64,000 nt of DNA from Glutamicibacter sp. B1. GTDB lineage: Bacteria > Actinomycetota > Actinomycetes > Actinomycetales > Micrococcaceae. Positions 17,842 through 25,807 of the stretch are shown piece by piece; the first letter of the stretch is position 1, and each line of letters opens with the position of its first letter. The notes below the pieces were generated by a model. The model ran no database searches. It saw only the letters and a list, made by a program, of their open reading frames with translations, and was not told the DNA's origin. The position numbers and the translations under genes are program-made. The DNA lies in NCBI RefSeq assembly GCF_039602135.1, contig NZ_CP125942.1, forward strand, positions 3,224,001-3,288,000, read 5' to 3'.

Positions 17842-19196
17842 TATGCCGTTACTCCTTCATTTACGAGGTCCGAGGAATCCCTGTCCTCGGATTCAACTTT
17901 CTTGGTTCCAAGCATGCATAGGGCTGAGAAGAGCAGTCCCAGTGTTCCACTACAGATCGCGGCGGCAGTCATGCTAAATCCCGAATAGAGAACGAGGCTA
18001 AGTACGCCTGAACCCGCGATTGCACCTACCGGGGCCATTACGTGAGCAACGTTCGCGCCAGTACCTCGAATGTGAGCTGGGAACGACTCTCCCATGTAAT
18101 AAAGCAACGCTGAATAAGGTCCCGTCAGGAAGAACAAGGTTAGACCATACATTGCGATAACGAACCATGTACTGCCAGGAATAAGCAGCATGCACAGACT
18201 TGAAGCGGCACCCGCAAACCAGCCGAATATCACTGTGGATCGACGACCGATCCTGTCTCCCAGCCAGCCATGGAAAAGGTAGCCTATGAACCCGACAGCG
18301 TTGGCACCAATGAGAATTACGAGCGCATTTTCAAACGAAACGCCCTTGGCCCCCACCAATACGGTGGTACCCAGAACCGAAAAAACCTGAATGCCGATCC
18401 AGTTAAAGAACCAGGCAAGGGAAAGGAAAATCGTATGTCTACGTAGCCCCTTGGAAAATACTTCTTTGAGGCCACCTTTAGATTTTTCGCCTAGCGCTAG
18501 TCCATGTTCGTCGACAAGCGCCTTGGCCCCATCCAGGTCCCCAACAGCTTGTCGTCGTTTCGCCTCTTTGATGGCCGCGAAGGTTGGCGATTCTGGCAGG
18601 CGCGTGGCCCACAGCGCGACAGCTACAGCCGCGGTTCCAGCCACCACAAAGCTCCAGCGCCACCCTATAACGGGCAACAGGAGCGCTGACATGGTAGCTG
18701 CGACGAGAGCCCCGATCGGATATCCAGCTTGAACAACAGAAAAGAAGAACCCTTTGTTCTTAACATCCTTGTAGATCTCGCTGAGATAAACGGCGTTCAC
18801 CACTTCCTCTGACAGGGATAAACCCGTCACGGAACGAATGATCACAAATGCCACGGCTCCGCCGGCTAATCCGGTCACACCCGAAGCTATGCCGCCACCG
18901 ATCATAAGAATGACCAAGGCATTTCGACGGCCCAACTTATCGATGATGGGGCCAACGGCGAGAGAAACAAGAAATACGCCCGCCTGAGCAATGGTGTTTA
19001 TCGTCGTGGATTGCGCTGTGCTCCAACCGAAGTCCTCCGCAATCAGTGGCAGCAAAGTGCCAAAAAGCGTGAAGTCATAGACTGAAGCTACCCAGGCCAC
19101 GAAACAGACAATCGAAACGTTACGGATCATTTTCGGTGTCACGGCAACGTCCCATGGGGCGACAGGACCGCGAACGTTGGTACTGGAATCGGACAT
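17841..19196 (-). CDS. MFS transporter (third gene of LacI operon)
   Basis: A 451-residue major facilitator from ATG 19196 (an upstream extension inside the previous gene is not used). It has 12 membrane segments, with the loop 2-3 motif PIIDKLGRRNALVIL, TM5 region GYPIGALVAATMSALLLPVI, WRWSFVVAG, and the symmetric loop GWLGDRIGRRSTVIFGW. It resembles metabolite:H+ symporters of the sugar-acid/aromatic-acid type. The substrate is unknown; given the operon it should import the compound broken down by the amidohydrolase, NodB-fold hydrolase and SDRs. It lies 28 bp after the NodB gene and overlaps the next SDR start by one base. Confidence 0.9.
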   Translation of the reverse strand: MSDSSTNVRGPVAPWDVAVTPKMIRNVSIVCFVAWVASVYDFTLFGTLLPLIAEDFGWSTAQSTTINTIAQAGVFLVSLAVGPIIDKLGRRNALVILMIGGGIASGVTGLAGGAVAFVIIRSVTGLSLSEEVVNAVYLSEIYKDVKNKGFFFSVVQAGYPIGALVAATMSALLLPVIGWRWSFVVAGTAAVAVALWATRLPESPTFAAIKEAKRRQAVGDLDGAKALVDEHGLALGEKSKGGLKEVFSKGLRRHTIFLSLAWFFNWIGIQVFSVLGTTVLVGAKGVSFENALVILIGANAVGFIGYLFHGWLGDRIGRRSTVIFGWFAGAASSLCMLLIPGSTWFVIAMYGLTLFFLTGPYSALLYYMGESFPAHIRGTGANVAHVMAPVGAIAGSGVLSLVLYSGFSMTAAAICSGTLGLLFSALCMLGTKKVESEDRDSSDLVNEGVTA

Positions 19197-19224
19197 GATT
19201 TTCCTTAGGTCTAGATGCGAAGGG

Positions 19225-20112
19225 TTATCCCGCGGAGCGCGGTGATCGTTTTGCGAAGTCGCGTGCAACATCTTCCATGAAGGAGAATTCGACACCATCG
19301 TGGCTTTGCATGTGATCAAATAGCCGTTCTAGCATCAGCAAGTTCTGTGGTCGCCCAGAAACATCTGGATGGATGGTAATCGGGAATACCGCGTAATCCT
19401 TTTCCCGGTAGACCCAGTCAAATTGGTCTTTCCACAACTGTTCAACGTCACGGGGCGAGACGAATCCGTGGCTATTTGGGCTCGACTTGATGAACATCAT
19501 GGGAGGAAGGTCATCCAAGTACCAGGACGCCGGAATCTCAATGAGATCGGTTTCTTCCCCACGCACCAATGGCTTCATCCAGTCTCTGGCTGAGGCGGCG
19601 TCGTAATCGATCTTCGTCCACGAATCACCCACACGTACGTAATACGGAGTGTGATCATCGTGCATCAGAGAATGGTCGTAAAGAAAACCACGTTCCAACA
19701 GGATCTCGTTAGTCACCTTTGAAAATTCCCACCACGGTGCGACATATCCAACTGGCTTCTTACCTGAACGGCGCTCGATGAGATCAGTGCAGTAGTCGAG
19801 AATCTCAGTTTCCTGAGTCCGGGTCATCGCAATCGGATTTTCGTGCGAATATCCGTGGACACCGATTTCATGCCCAGCGGCTACAACCCGCTCAAACTGC
19901 TCTGGAAAGGTTTCAATTGAGTGTCCTGGCCAAAACCAAGTCACTGGAATGTCGCGTCGTTGCGCCAGTTGAAGCAGGCGTGGGACGCCGACTTCTCCCG
20001 CGAACATGCCGCGTGAAATGTCGCCTGGCGAGTCTTCGCCACCGTAGGAGCCGAGCCATCCTCCTACTGCGTCAACATCGATACCGACAGATACATAGAT
20101 CTTCTTGGACAT
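19225..20112 (-). CDS. NodB/PuuE-fold hydrolase (polysaccharide deacetylase family; cyclic imidase-like?)
   Basis: A 295-residue protein from ATG 20112 after GGAAAG. Metal-binding motifs of the NodB fold are seen: [16 protein letters not shown] with Asp12/Asp14, [14 protein letters not shown] with His86 and His90, VAPWWEFS, and a late [13 protein letters not shown] with the catalytic-type His. There is no signal peptide, so it is cytoplasmic, unlike most true polysaccharide deacetylases. The cytoplasmic subgroup includes PuuE allantoinase, the HP0310-type proteins and bacterial cyclic-imide hydrolase, which open cyclic amides. With an asparaginase-type amidohydrolase just upstream (17 bp), an imide-opening step followed by hydrolysis of the resulting half-amide is an attractive reading, but deacetylation of an imported N-acetyl compound is equally open. 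Confidence 0.82.
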   Translation of the reverse strand: MSKKIYVSVGIDVDAVGGWLGSYGGEDSPGDISRGMFAGEVGVPRLLQLAQRRDIPVTWFWPGHSIETFPEQFERVVAAGHEIGVHGYSHENPIAMTRTQETEILDYCTDLIERRSGKKPVGYVAPWWEFSKVTNEILLERGFLYDHSLMHDDHTPYYVRVGDSWTKIDYDAASARDWMKPLVRGEETDLIEIPASWYLDDLPPMMFIKSSPNSHGFVSPRDVEQLWKDQFDWVYREKDYAVFPITIHPDVSGRPQNLLMLERLFDHMQSHDGVEFSFMEDVARDFAKRSPRSAG

Positions 20113-20129
20113 TTTCTTTCCTTTCTTAT

Positions 20130-21134
20130 TCAGCGATAGCTGCTGAATAGTTCCTTGAATTCGAAAACCGAAACTTCTTGAGTAATGAGGCAAGCCGCCA
20201 ATATTCGCGCTTGGAACGGGCTAAGAACTCCAGCGCTTACTGCTCCTGCGGCAATCAAATCCACACCACCGCCATTGCCATAGATTGGAACCACTGGTCC
20301 AGATGGTGCCCTGCTAGCTAAAACAACTGGCACTCCCATGTCAGTCAGGTGCATGACCGCTTCAACATAACCAGGACCTGCGTTCCCAACGCCTGTACCC
20401 GCCAAGACGACTGCATTCGCACCGCCACGTGCGGCTTTGATCAATTCACCAGAATCAGAACCGGGATAGGCGAAATGGACGTCAATTCGGACTGAACCAA
20501 AGCCATTGGCAGGTAAGGCCAAAGTCGAGCGTCGGTCAGGAGTAGCGACCATCTCCAGTTTGTTGTCATGGAACGTTGCCACCGTTGCTCCGCCTGAGAA
20601 CGGCTGACTAGCTGTGGTGTGAGACTTTCGTACGCCTCTTGCCGACTGAACTACACCGTCAAAGCACACCAGCGCGCCCATACTGCTCACCCTTGGATCG
20701 GTTGCTGCCAAGATCGCCTGTCTGAGATTTCGCGGACCATCTGTATCCGCATGCTCTGCTGAACGCTGCGCACCAGTAAAAATAACTGCTTTAGAACCGT
20801 CGTTGACAAGCTCACTTAGAAACGCCGTTTCTTCCATGGTGTCAGTGCCATGAGTTACTACCACCGCGTTGATGTGCGGATCCTTGATCCGGTTCTGTAT
20901 TTGATCGACGATCATCAAGATCTGACTCATGTCCAAGGCGTAGCTACCGGTTAGCAGGAGGTCCTCCGACGAGACTTCCAGGTCACCCTCTACGGATGTC
21001 ACCCCAATGATGTCCGCGATGCCAACCGAAGCGACAGCCCCGGAAGTCGAATCGTCGAGATCATTTGAACGACTCGCACTTTCAGGCTTAGAGGCAATCG
21101 TCCCTCCGGTACCGATGATGTGAACTCTCGTCAA
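20130..21134 (-). CDS. Asparaginase-family amidohydrolase (first gene of LacI operon)
   Basis: A 334-residue type I/II asparaginase-like protein. TTG 21134 is chosen because GAGGGA lies just before it and the longer frame would include the operator. Both catalytic threonine motifs are present: [13 protein letters not shown] (Thr12) and [16 protein letters not shown] near residues 93-108, plus [10 protein letters not shown] and the C-terminal [15 protein letters not shown]. No signal peptide is seen. Such enzymes hydrolyse the side-chain amide of Asn/Gln or of related half-amides to acid and ammonia. In this operon, controlled by a LacI repressor and with an MFS importer, its substrate is likely a pathway intermediate rather than asparagine. 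First gene after the operator. Confidence 0.9.
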   Translation of the reverse strand: MTRVHIIGTGGTIASKPESASRSNDLDDSTSGAVASVGIADIIGVTSVEGDLEVSSEDLLLTGSYALDMSQILMIVDQIQNRIKDPHINAVVVTHGTDTMEETAFLSELVNDGSKAVIFTGAQRSAEHADTDGPRNLRQAILAATDPRVSSMGALVCFDGVVQSARGVRKSHTTASQPFSGGATVATFHDNKLEMVATPDRRSTLALPANGFGSVRIDVHFAYPGSDSGELIKAARGGANAVVLAGTGVGNAGPGYVEAVMHLTDMGVPVVLASRAPSGPVVPIYGNGGGVDLIAAGAVSAGVLSPFQARILAACLITQEVSVFEFKELFSSYR

Positions 21135-21172
21135 TTCGTTTTCCCTCAATTTCTTTGCTTTGTCGACAACTA

Positions 21173-21199
21173 CACAAACGATTGCCACAAACGTTTGTG
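21173..21199. promoter_or_regulatory. LacI-family operator(s)
   Basis: A perfect 14-bp palindrome with central CG, CACAAACGTTTGTG (21186-21199), has the form of LacI/GalR-family operators. It directly follows a partial copy, CACAAACGATTGCC (21173-21186). The sites are 39-65 bp before the TTG start of the asparaginase-like gene and about 130 bp before the divergent LacI gene. Confidence 0.82.
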
Positions 21200-21326
21200 T
21201 TGTGTCGTAGAACACCATAAGTGACGGGGCTTACTTGGCGCAAGGGAAAATTTTCATAAAGTAGACTGGCAACGCAATGACACAAAGACCAAAGTCGTCT
21301 TTGACCGCAGGAAAGGCGGTGAGCAC

Positions 21327-22331
21327 GTGGCCAGACAAAGCGCAGTAACACTCAAGGAGTTAGCTCAGGCGCTAGAACTGAGCCCTTCGACGGTCTCCCG
21401 CGTACTCAATGATCCATCTGGTATCGACTCTCGCTGGGCTTCGCCCGAAACGAACCAAAAGATTTATGACCTCGCTACTGAACTGGGATACGTCAAGAAT
21501 CAGTACGCCGCTTCATTAAGAACTGCTAAATCTCTCCTGATCGGCGTCGTGGTTCCAAGACTTCAGGACTACGTGCTCGCCACCATGTATGAAGGAATTG
21601 ACGAAGCTGCACTCGAACACGGTTACGCCGCGGTCGTCGCAAATTCTCTAGACCAACCCGCCACCCACGACCTGCGTGTCCGTAAATTCTTGGATCGCAG
21701 AATCGACGGACTCATCCTTGGCGACACTCCATTTGATGGGGCGACGTTGAAGTCTCTAGATAAAGAAAAAGTACCATTTGTCCTGGTCAACCGCAGATCT
21801 CCAGGACATTTATCTGTCACGTGCAACGACCAAATGGGCGGGCGTCTCGTGGGTGAACACTTCGCGGAGTTTGGTTCAAAGAAAATTTTTCTACTCGCTG
21901 GTGATCACCGAATGTCCACGTCGATTGATCGCACAACAGGCTTCATCGAAGCTCTAGCAGAACAGGGAATTCATCTTCCTGTCAGCCACATCGCTTACGG
22001 TGGATTCGATACGTCTAGTGGCGAAAAAGCCACTCGTGATCTGCTCGATGCACACGGCATTCCGGAAGCAATATTCGCTGTCAACGATTTCGCCGCCATT
22101 GGCGCTTTAGGTGTTCTACGCGAGCGCGGTCTTAAGGTTCCGGAAGATGTGAAGGTAGTTGGATATAACGACACTCCCCTTGCCAGCGGAGTTGGCCTGA
22201 CTTCCGTGCATTCGCCGATGCATGAGATTGGGCGCAGGGGGTTTGACCTACTTTTGAAGAACATTCAAGGCGAAGAATGCGAGAGTGTCCAGCTTGATAC
22301 AAATCTCGTGATTCGTTCAACGTCGCGGTAA
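21327..22331 (+). CDS. LacI-family transcriptional regulator
   Basis: A 334-residue LacI/GalR repressor starting at GTG 21327. The N-terminal helix-turn-helix and hinge are typical: VTLKELAQALELSPSTVSRV followed by LNDPSG, then YDLATELGYVKNQYAASLRT. The periplasmic-binding-like effector domain begins LLIGVVVPRLQDYV and contains RIDGLILGDTPFD, FAVNDFAAIGALGVLRERGL and DVKVVGYNDTPLA. It is divergent from the five-gene operon, with a palindromic operator in the shared promoter region, so it almost surely represses that operon and releases it on binding the pathway's substrate or an intermediate. A hairpin lies 119 bp after its stop. Confidence 0.95.
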   Translation: MARQSAVTLKELAQALELSPSTVSRVLNDPSGIDSRWASPETNQKIYDLATELGYVKNQYAASLRTAKSLLIGVVVPRLQDYVLATMYEGIDEAALEHGYAAVVANSLDQPATHDLRVRKFLDRRIDGLILGDTPFDGATLKSLDKEKVPFVLVNRRSPGHLSVTCNDQMGGRLVGEHFAEFGSKKIFLLAGDHRMSTSIDRTTGFIEALAEQGIHLPVSHIAYGGFDTSSGEKATRDLLDAHGIPEAIFAVNDFAAIGALGVLRERGLKVPEDVKVVGYNDTPLASGVGLTSVHSPMHEIGRRGFDLLLKNIQGEECESVQLDTNLVIRSTSR

Positions 22332-22449
22332 CCTCTTTGGTCATTGACCTCAGTGGCACACTTTGCTGTCTGTCGCTGTTGGTCTACTACTGAAATTTTT
22401 GGATAACTTCAATCGCTCAGCCGGCATGTTAAATGATCAAATGACGCAA

Positions 22450-22483
22450 GGTGGGAACTGTACTTACTTGTTCAGTTCCCACC
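22450..22483 (+). terminator. Hairpin after the LacI gene
   Basis: Perfect 11-bp stem, GGTGGGAACTG (22450-22460) and its complement (22473-22483), 12-nt loop. It probably ends the lacI-type transcript. Confidence 0.65.
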
Positions 22484-22521
22484 CTGCCGCGCCTTGCAAC
22501 GCGTACTTTGGCTCTCTTGGC

Positions 22522-22611
22522 TTAGTACGCGATACGGCGAACCAAGCGGTAAGTGAACGCTGCGGTTCCTAAAAGGGCTACAGCGACGACTGCCTTACGA
22601 ATGCTCACCAC
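22522..22611 (-). CDS. Possible 29-residue membrane peptide
   Basis: A short minus-strand frame from GTG GTG (22606-22611) to TAA (22522-22524), preceded by GGAGAGGAAA at good spacing for the second GTG. The peptide reads VSIRKAVVAVALLGTAAFTY and then RLVRRIAY: a basic start, about 17 hydrophobic residues and a basic end, like a one-pass membrane peptide. It is not similar to anything I can name. It lies alone between the LacI terminator and the PAP2-kinase gene. The ribosome site and the charge pattern are the support; expression is unknown. Confidence 0.45.
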   Translation of the reverse strand: MVSIRKAVVAVALLGTAAFTYRLVRRIAY

Positions 22612-22729
22612 TTTCCTCTCCTAGAACCGGGGCGTTCCCGATATACATCCAGTCTCACGGTGATCTAAGTTCAAAACGTCGTCTTTTTGAACCCCCTTTG
22701 ACTTATGCACTGGCAGTGCCTCGACTGAT

Positions 22730-24331
22730 TTAGTTCTGCCACGGGCGAGGCCCGCCAGCATCAAGCATGATGGATAGTGCCTGCGGCATGATCTCAGCCC
22801 GGAAGAACGTGGATTCTCCGGCGTAGTCACCATCCAGCTGGCAGGCCACCGGCTGATCCGCTCGAATCTCAATGACCTGACCCTGCTGATAGCTCAGCGA
22901 CTTCGCATCGGTGCCTAGGACAATTCCTCTAGCTATGGAGGCTAGTTCCCGAGCTCCGGTGGGCGAAGCGATCATGGCGTCGATCTTTCCATCTGTGGGG
23001 ACGGCGGAAGGGATCAAGTTGATTCCACCCATCAATCGGCCGACATTGCCAATGAGGGTCATGATCGAAGAATGGTGTTGAATCGGCTGGTCATCGATGG
23101 TGAGAGTACATTCAAAAGGTGTGAGGCTGAACTGTTGTGCCGCAGCTACCACGTAGGCTACGGCTTTGATGGTCTTTTTCAACTCTGGATTGGTATTGCC
23201 CATAATCTTGGCATCAAAACCTAGACCACACATCACGGCGCAAACAGAGTTTCCTGCCTCAGTGGTGCAGCTGATCAAGTCAATGGGAACCGCTTCACCA
23301 GCAAGAGCGGTACGGATGGCTTCGCTCTCATCTAGTGAGGCTCCAAGGTTCCTGGCTAACAGGTTTCCGGTACCCGCCGGAATCAGTGCAACCGGGATTC
23401 CTTGATTGGCTAATTCCTGGCAGACCATTCGAACCGTGCCGTCGCCTCCGGCCACGATCACCACATCAACGTTGGCATCGATAGCCTGCTGAGACATCTT
23501 GCCCCCGGGGTCTTCACGTTCGGTTTCTAGCCACAAAGGCGGCTTCCACCCTGCAGCTTGTAACTCGTACTCCACACGTCGTCTGAACAGCGCAAAGTCC
23601 AATACCTTGGTGGGGTTGTAAATTACCGCAGCACGCTTGTCACTTTGTTCAACGGGTAGGCCCAGCCCGGCCCACCCTTGAAGTATCGGACCTACCCCAG
23701 TAACCACAAGGACGCCGCTGGCCCACGTGATTCCCAACAGGACTCCGCCAATGAGCTGGCTTGTTGTTTGGGTACGCATTATCCATTGATCGCCTAAGAC
23801 CATGAGGATCAATAAGGTAGCAATAAGTCGCGAACGCAACGCTGAACTAGTTGTTAGTCGTTGTGCATGGCCCAGGGTCGCCAGCACCCAGGCAAGTACA
23901 GACACCGCCACCATATGGGCCGAGGGATAAGCGGAGATTTGATAGGTCAGCGAATCTTCAAAGGGCGAAGCCGGACGCGGCTGGTTGGTAATGAACTGAA
24001 TCCCAGCGGTTATCGGAATAACGAAGGCTACTGCTCCCAGTGCTCCGGCCAACCGTCGTATCCGGCGTCGCAAGGTCCACAATGCCATCGCCAGAATGAA
24101 AGCAAATACCAGCGCCGGATGAGTCAGCAGTGCAAACGCTTCGGCAATCTGTCCTGCAAAGCTGCGCGCATTGATCCACGGCGCCAGCGTCAGTTCATCA
24201 AGATCTTCTAATCCCCAGACTGTAGAGAGCAGAGTCCATCCAGTGAACAAGAAGATGAACGTCATGAAGAATCGGCCCTGCGCCAGTGACGCCAAATCAA
24301 AACGACCGAGAGGTTTCAAGATTCGCGTCAT
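22730..24331 (-). CDS. PAP2 phosphatase - diacylglycerol kinase fusion
   Basis: A 533-residue two-domain membrane protein. Residues about 1-225 form a PAP2/DgpB-like integral phosphatase with six membrane segments and motif pieces NQPRP (near 115) and AYPSAHMVAVSVLAW (near 135). Residues about 235-530 form a diacylglycerol/sphingosine kinase catalytic domain: AAVIYNPTKVLDFALFRR, VVIVAGGDGTVRMVCQEL (GGDGT near 295), LIPAGTGNLLARNL and the C-terminal EIRADQPVACQLDGDYAG. The kinase would phosphorylate a lipid such as diacylglycerol; the PAP2 half would dephosphorylate an isoprenoid or phosphatidyl phosphate. The combination occurs in some actinobacteria and suggests lipid-phosphate recycling at the membrane. 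Its start lies 63 bp after the stop of the Y4yA-like gene, so it may be the last gene of that operon. Confidence 0.9.
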   Translation of the reverse strand: MTRILKPLGRFDLASLAQGRFFMTFIFLFTGWTLLSTVWGLEDLDELTLAPWINARSFAGQIAEAFALLTHPALVFAFILAMALWTLRRRIRRLAGALGAVAFVIPITAGIQFITNQPRPASPFEDSLTYQISAYPSAHMVAVSVLAWVLATLGHAQRLTTSSALRSRLIATLLILMVLGDQWIMRTQTTSQLIGGVLLGITWASGVLVVTGVGPILQGWAGLGLPVEQSDKRAAVIYNPTKVLDFALFRRRVEYELQAAGWKPPLWLETEREDPGGKMSQQAIDANVDVVIVAGGDGTVRMVCQELANQGIPVALIPAGTGNLLARNLGASLDESEAIRTALAGEAVPIDLISCTTEAGNSVCAVMCGLGFDAKIMGNTNPELKKTIKAVAYVVAAAQQFSLTPFECTLTIDDQPIQHHSSIMTLIGNVGRLMGGINLIPSAVPTDGKIDAMIASPTGARELASIARGIVLGTDAKSLSYQQGQVIEIRADQPVACQLDGDYAGESTFFRAEIMPQALSIMLDAGGPRPWQN

Positions 24332-24394
24332 ACCTTGATTCTCACTGTGTCAGGGCAAACAGTCAATTGACCAAAACCCGGCGCTTACATGGCT

Positions 24395-25807
24395 TTATCC
24401 CAGACGAATCTCATCAATACCGTCAAGATCCCACTGCCCGTCATCCCATTTCAAATTTTTGGCCAGTGGCAATTGATGAGAGGCACTTTCAATAATGTGC
24501 ATCAGGTATCCCCCGGTATTTGGGAACGCCACGATGTCGCCCTTGGCTACGCCTTGCGGGAATTCAAAGCGGCGGCGCAAGATGAGTTCTTCTTCAATGC
24601 AATAAGCACCTACGAGGAAGCCGCTGTACGGTGCGAGCTGTCTTGAATGTCTACCCGCCGTCTTGACCAGCAGTGGGTCAACCAGGAAATCTGCAGCCGT
24701 TGAACGGCACTGGGTGCGATTCATATGGAGACCCACAAGGCTTACGCCATCACTGCGTTCCTTGGTGAAGGCCACCTGGGACAGCGTGAGCCCACAGCCA
24801 TCGAGCAGTGAGCGCCCCGGTTCACACCTCAGCTGAATCCCGCGTTCATTGAGCATCTCGGCTACGCTTTGAGATCCATCAGCTCCCTTGGTAGTCAGGA
24901 TCTGTTCTAGCCACGGACCACGAATCAACTGCTGGTGATACGGATATAGGGCCTTGCTGGCCTGCGGGCCCGTGGCACCAAGCCGGTCAGCTTTCCAGGT
25001 CAAAGATTCGTCCCCCTCGGGCAGCTCGGCGAGCGCCTCCCAGAATCCTCTCCACTGGATTGAATCATCAAGATAAGACATGGGAATACCGCCGCCCATA
25101 TCTACAAACTTCACCGAATGACCTTGCTGACGCAGCGCATCAACTAAGTCCAGTGACTCCTGCAGCACTGCTGCGCGCTGCCCACCGTCGTAGCCGTTGA
25201 GGTGGAAGTGCACACCGATGACTTCGAGCGCCTCTTGATTGGTGACGCCACCCAAAAACTCCAGCCAACGCTCTGCGCTCAGTCCGAATCTGGTGGGTGA
25301 GATCTGCGGATCAGCTGAAGCCAGTCGCAGGGCAACCCGGGCTGGAGTGTTCGTAGCGTTAGCGATCTGAAGTAGATCATCTACTTCATCTTCATTGTCT
25401 AGACTCAGCACCACATTGTTCTGGACTGCCAGCTCAAGTAGGGCTTGGGACTTCACCGCAGCGGTGACAATCAATGAATCGGAGCTGATTCCACGCTTCA
25501 GACACTGATCTAATTCGTGGAAGCTTGCTACATCCACTCCGCAGCCTTCGGCAAAAGCCTTGTCGATAGCACCAAGGGTCTTATTGGCCTTGCGCGCTAG
25601 ATAGATTTGGAAGTCAACCTCATATTCAGCCGCTGCCTCACGTAGCTCGGTGATGTTCCGTGCCATCGATGAGAAGTTGTGAACGTTTAGTGGTGACCCA
25701 TACTTGGTGAGTAGTTCTTGGCAGAGTTTAGGATTCTCAACAAGTTCTGTCATCCATGGTTCCAGACGGGCCGTCAGAGGTAGGGTTCCGTGCATCAGCG
25801 GTGGCAT
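24395..25807 (-). CDS. Y4yA-family PLP-dependent enzyme (decarboxylase-like)
   Basis: A 470-residue fold-type III PLP protein related to diaminopimelate/ornithine decarboxylases. The PLP lysine lies in FQIYLARKANKTLGA (Lys73), followed by GVDVASFHELDQCLKRG, VIGVHFHLNGYD (His stacking on the PLP ring), FVDMGGGIPMSY, LRCEPGRSLLDGCGLTLSQV, and the C-terminal block LVGAYCIEEEL with DIVAFPNTGGYLMHIIESAS. These last blocks match the Y4yA family, first named from the Rhizobium NGR234 symbiosis plasmid, where I recall it beside a cysteine-synthase-like gene and an IucA/IucC-type siderophore synthetase. ATG 25807 overlaps the stop of the FAD protein gene. It should decarboxylate or otherwise transform an amino acid made by the SbnA-like enzyme. 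Exact reaction unknown. Confidence 0.88.
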   Translation of the reverse strand: MPPLMHGTLPLTARLEPWMTELVENPKLCQELLTKYGSPLNVHNFSSMARNITELREAAAEYEVDFQIYLARKANKTLGAIDKAFAEGCGVDVASFHELDQCLKRGISSDSLIVTAAVKSQALLELAVQNNVVLSLDNEDEVDDLLQIANATNTPARVALRLASADPQISPTRFGLSAERWLEFLGGVTNQEALEVIGVHFHLNGYDGGQRAAVLQESLDLVDALRQQGHSVKFVDMGGGIPMSYLDDSIQWRGFWEALAELPEGDESLTWKADRLGATGPQASKALYPYHQQLIRGPWLEQILTTKGADGSQSVAEMLNERGIQLRCEPGRSLLDGCGLTLSQVAFTKERSDGVSLVGLHMNRTQCRSTAADFLVDPLLVKTAGRHSRQLAPYSGFLVGAYCIEEELILRRRFEFPQGVAKGDIVAFPNTGGYLMHIIESASHQLPLAKNLKWDDGQWDLDGIDEIRLG

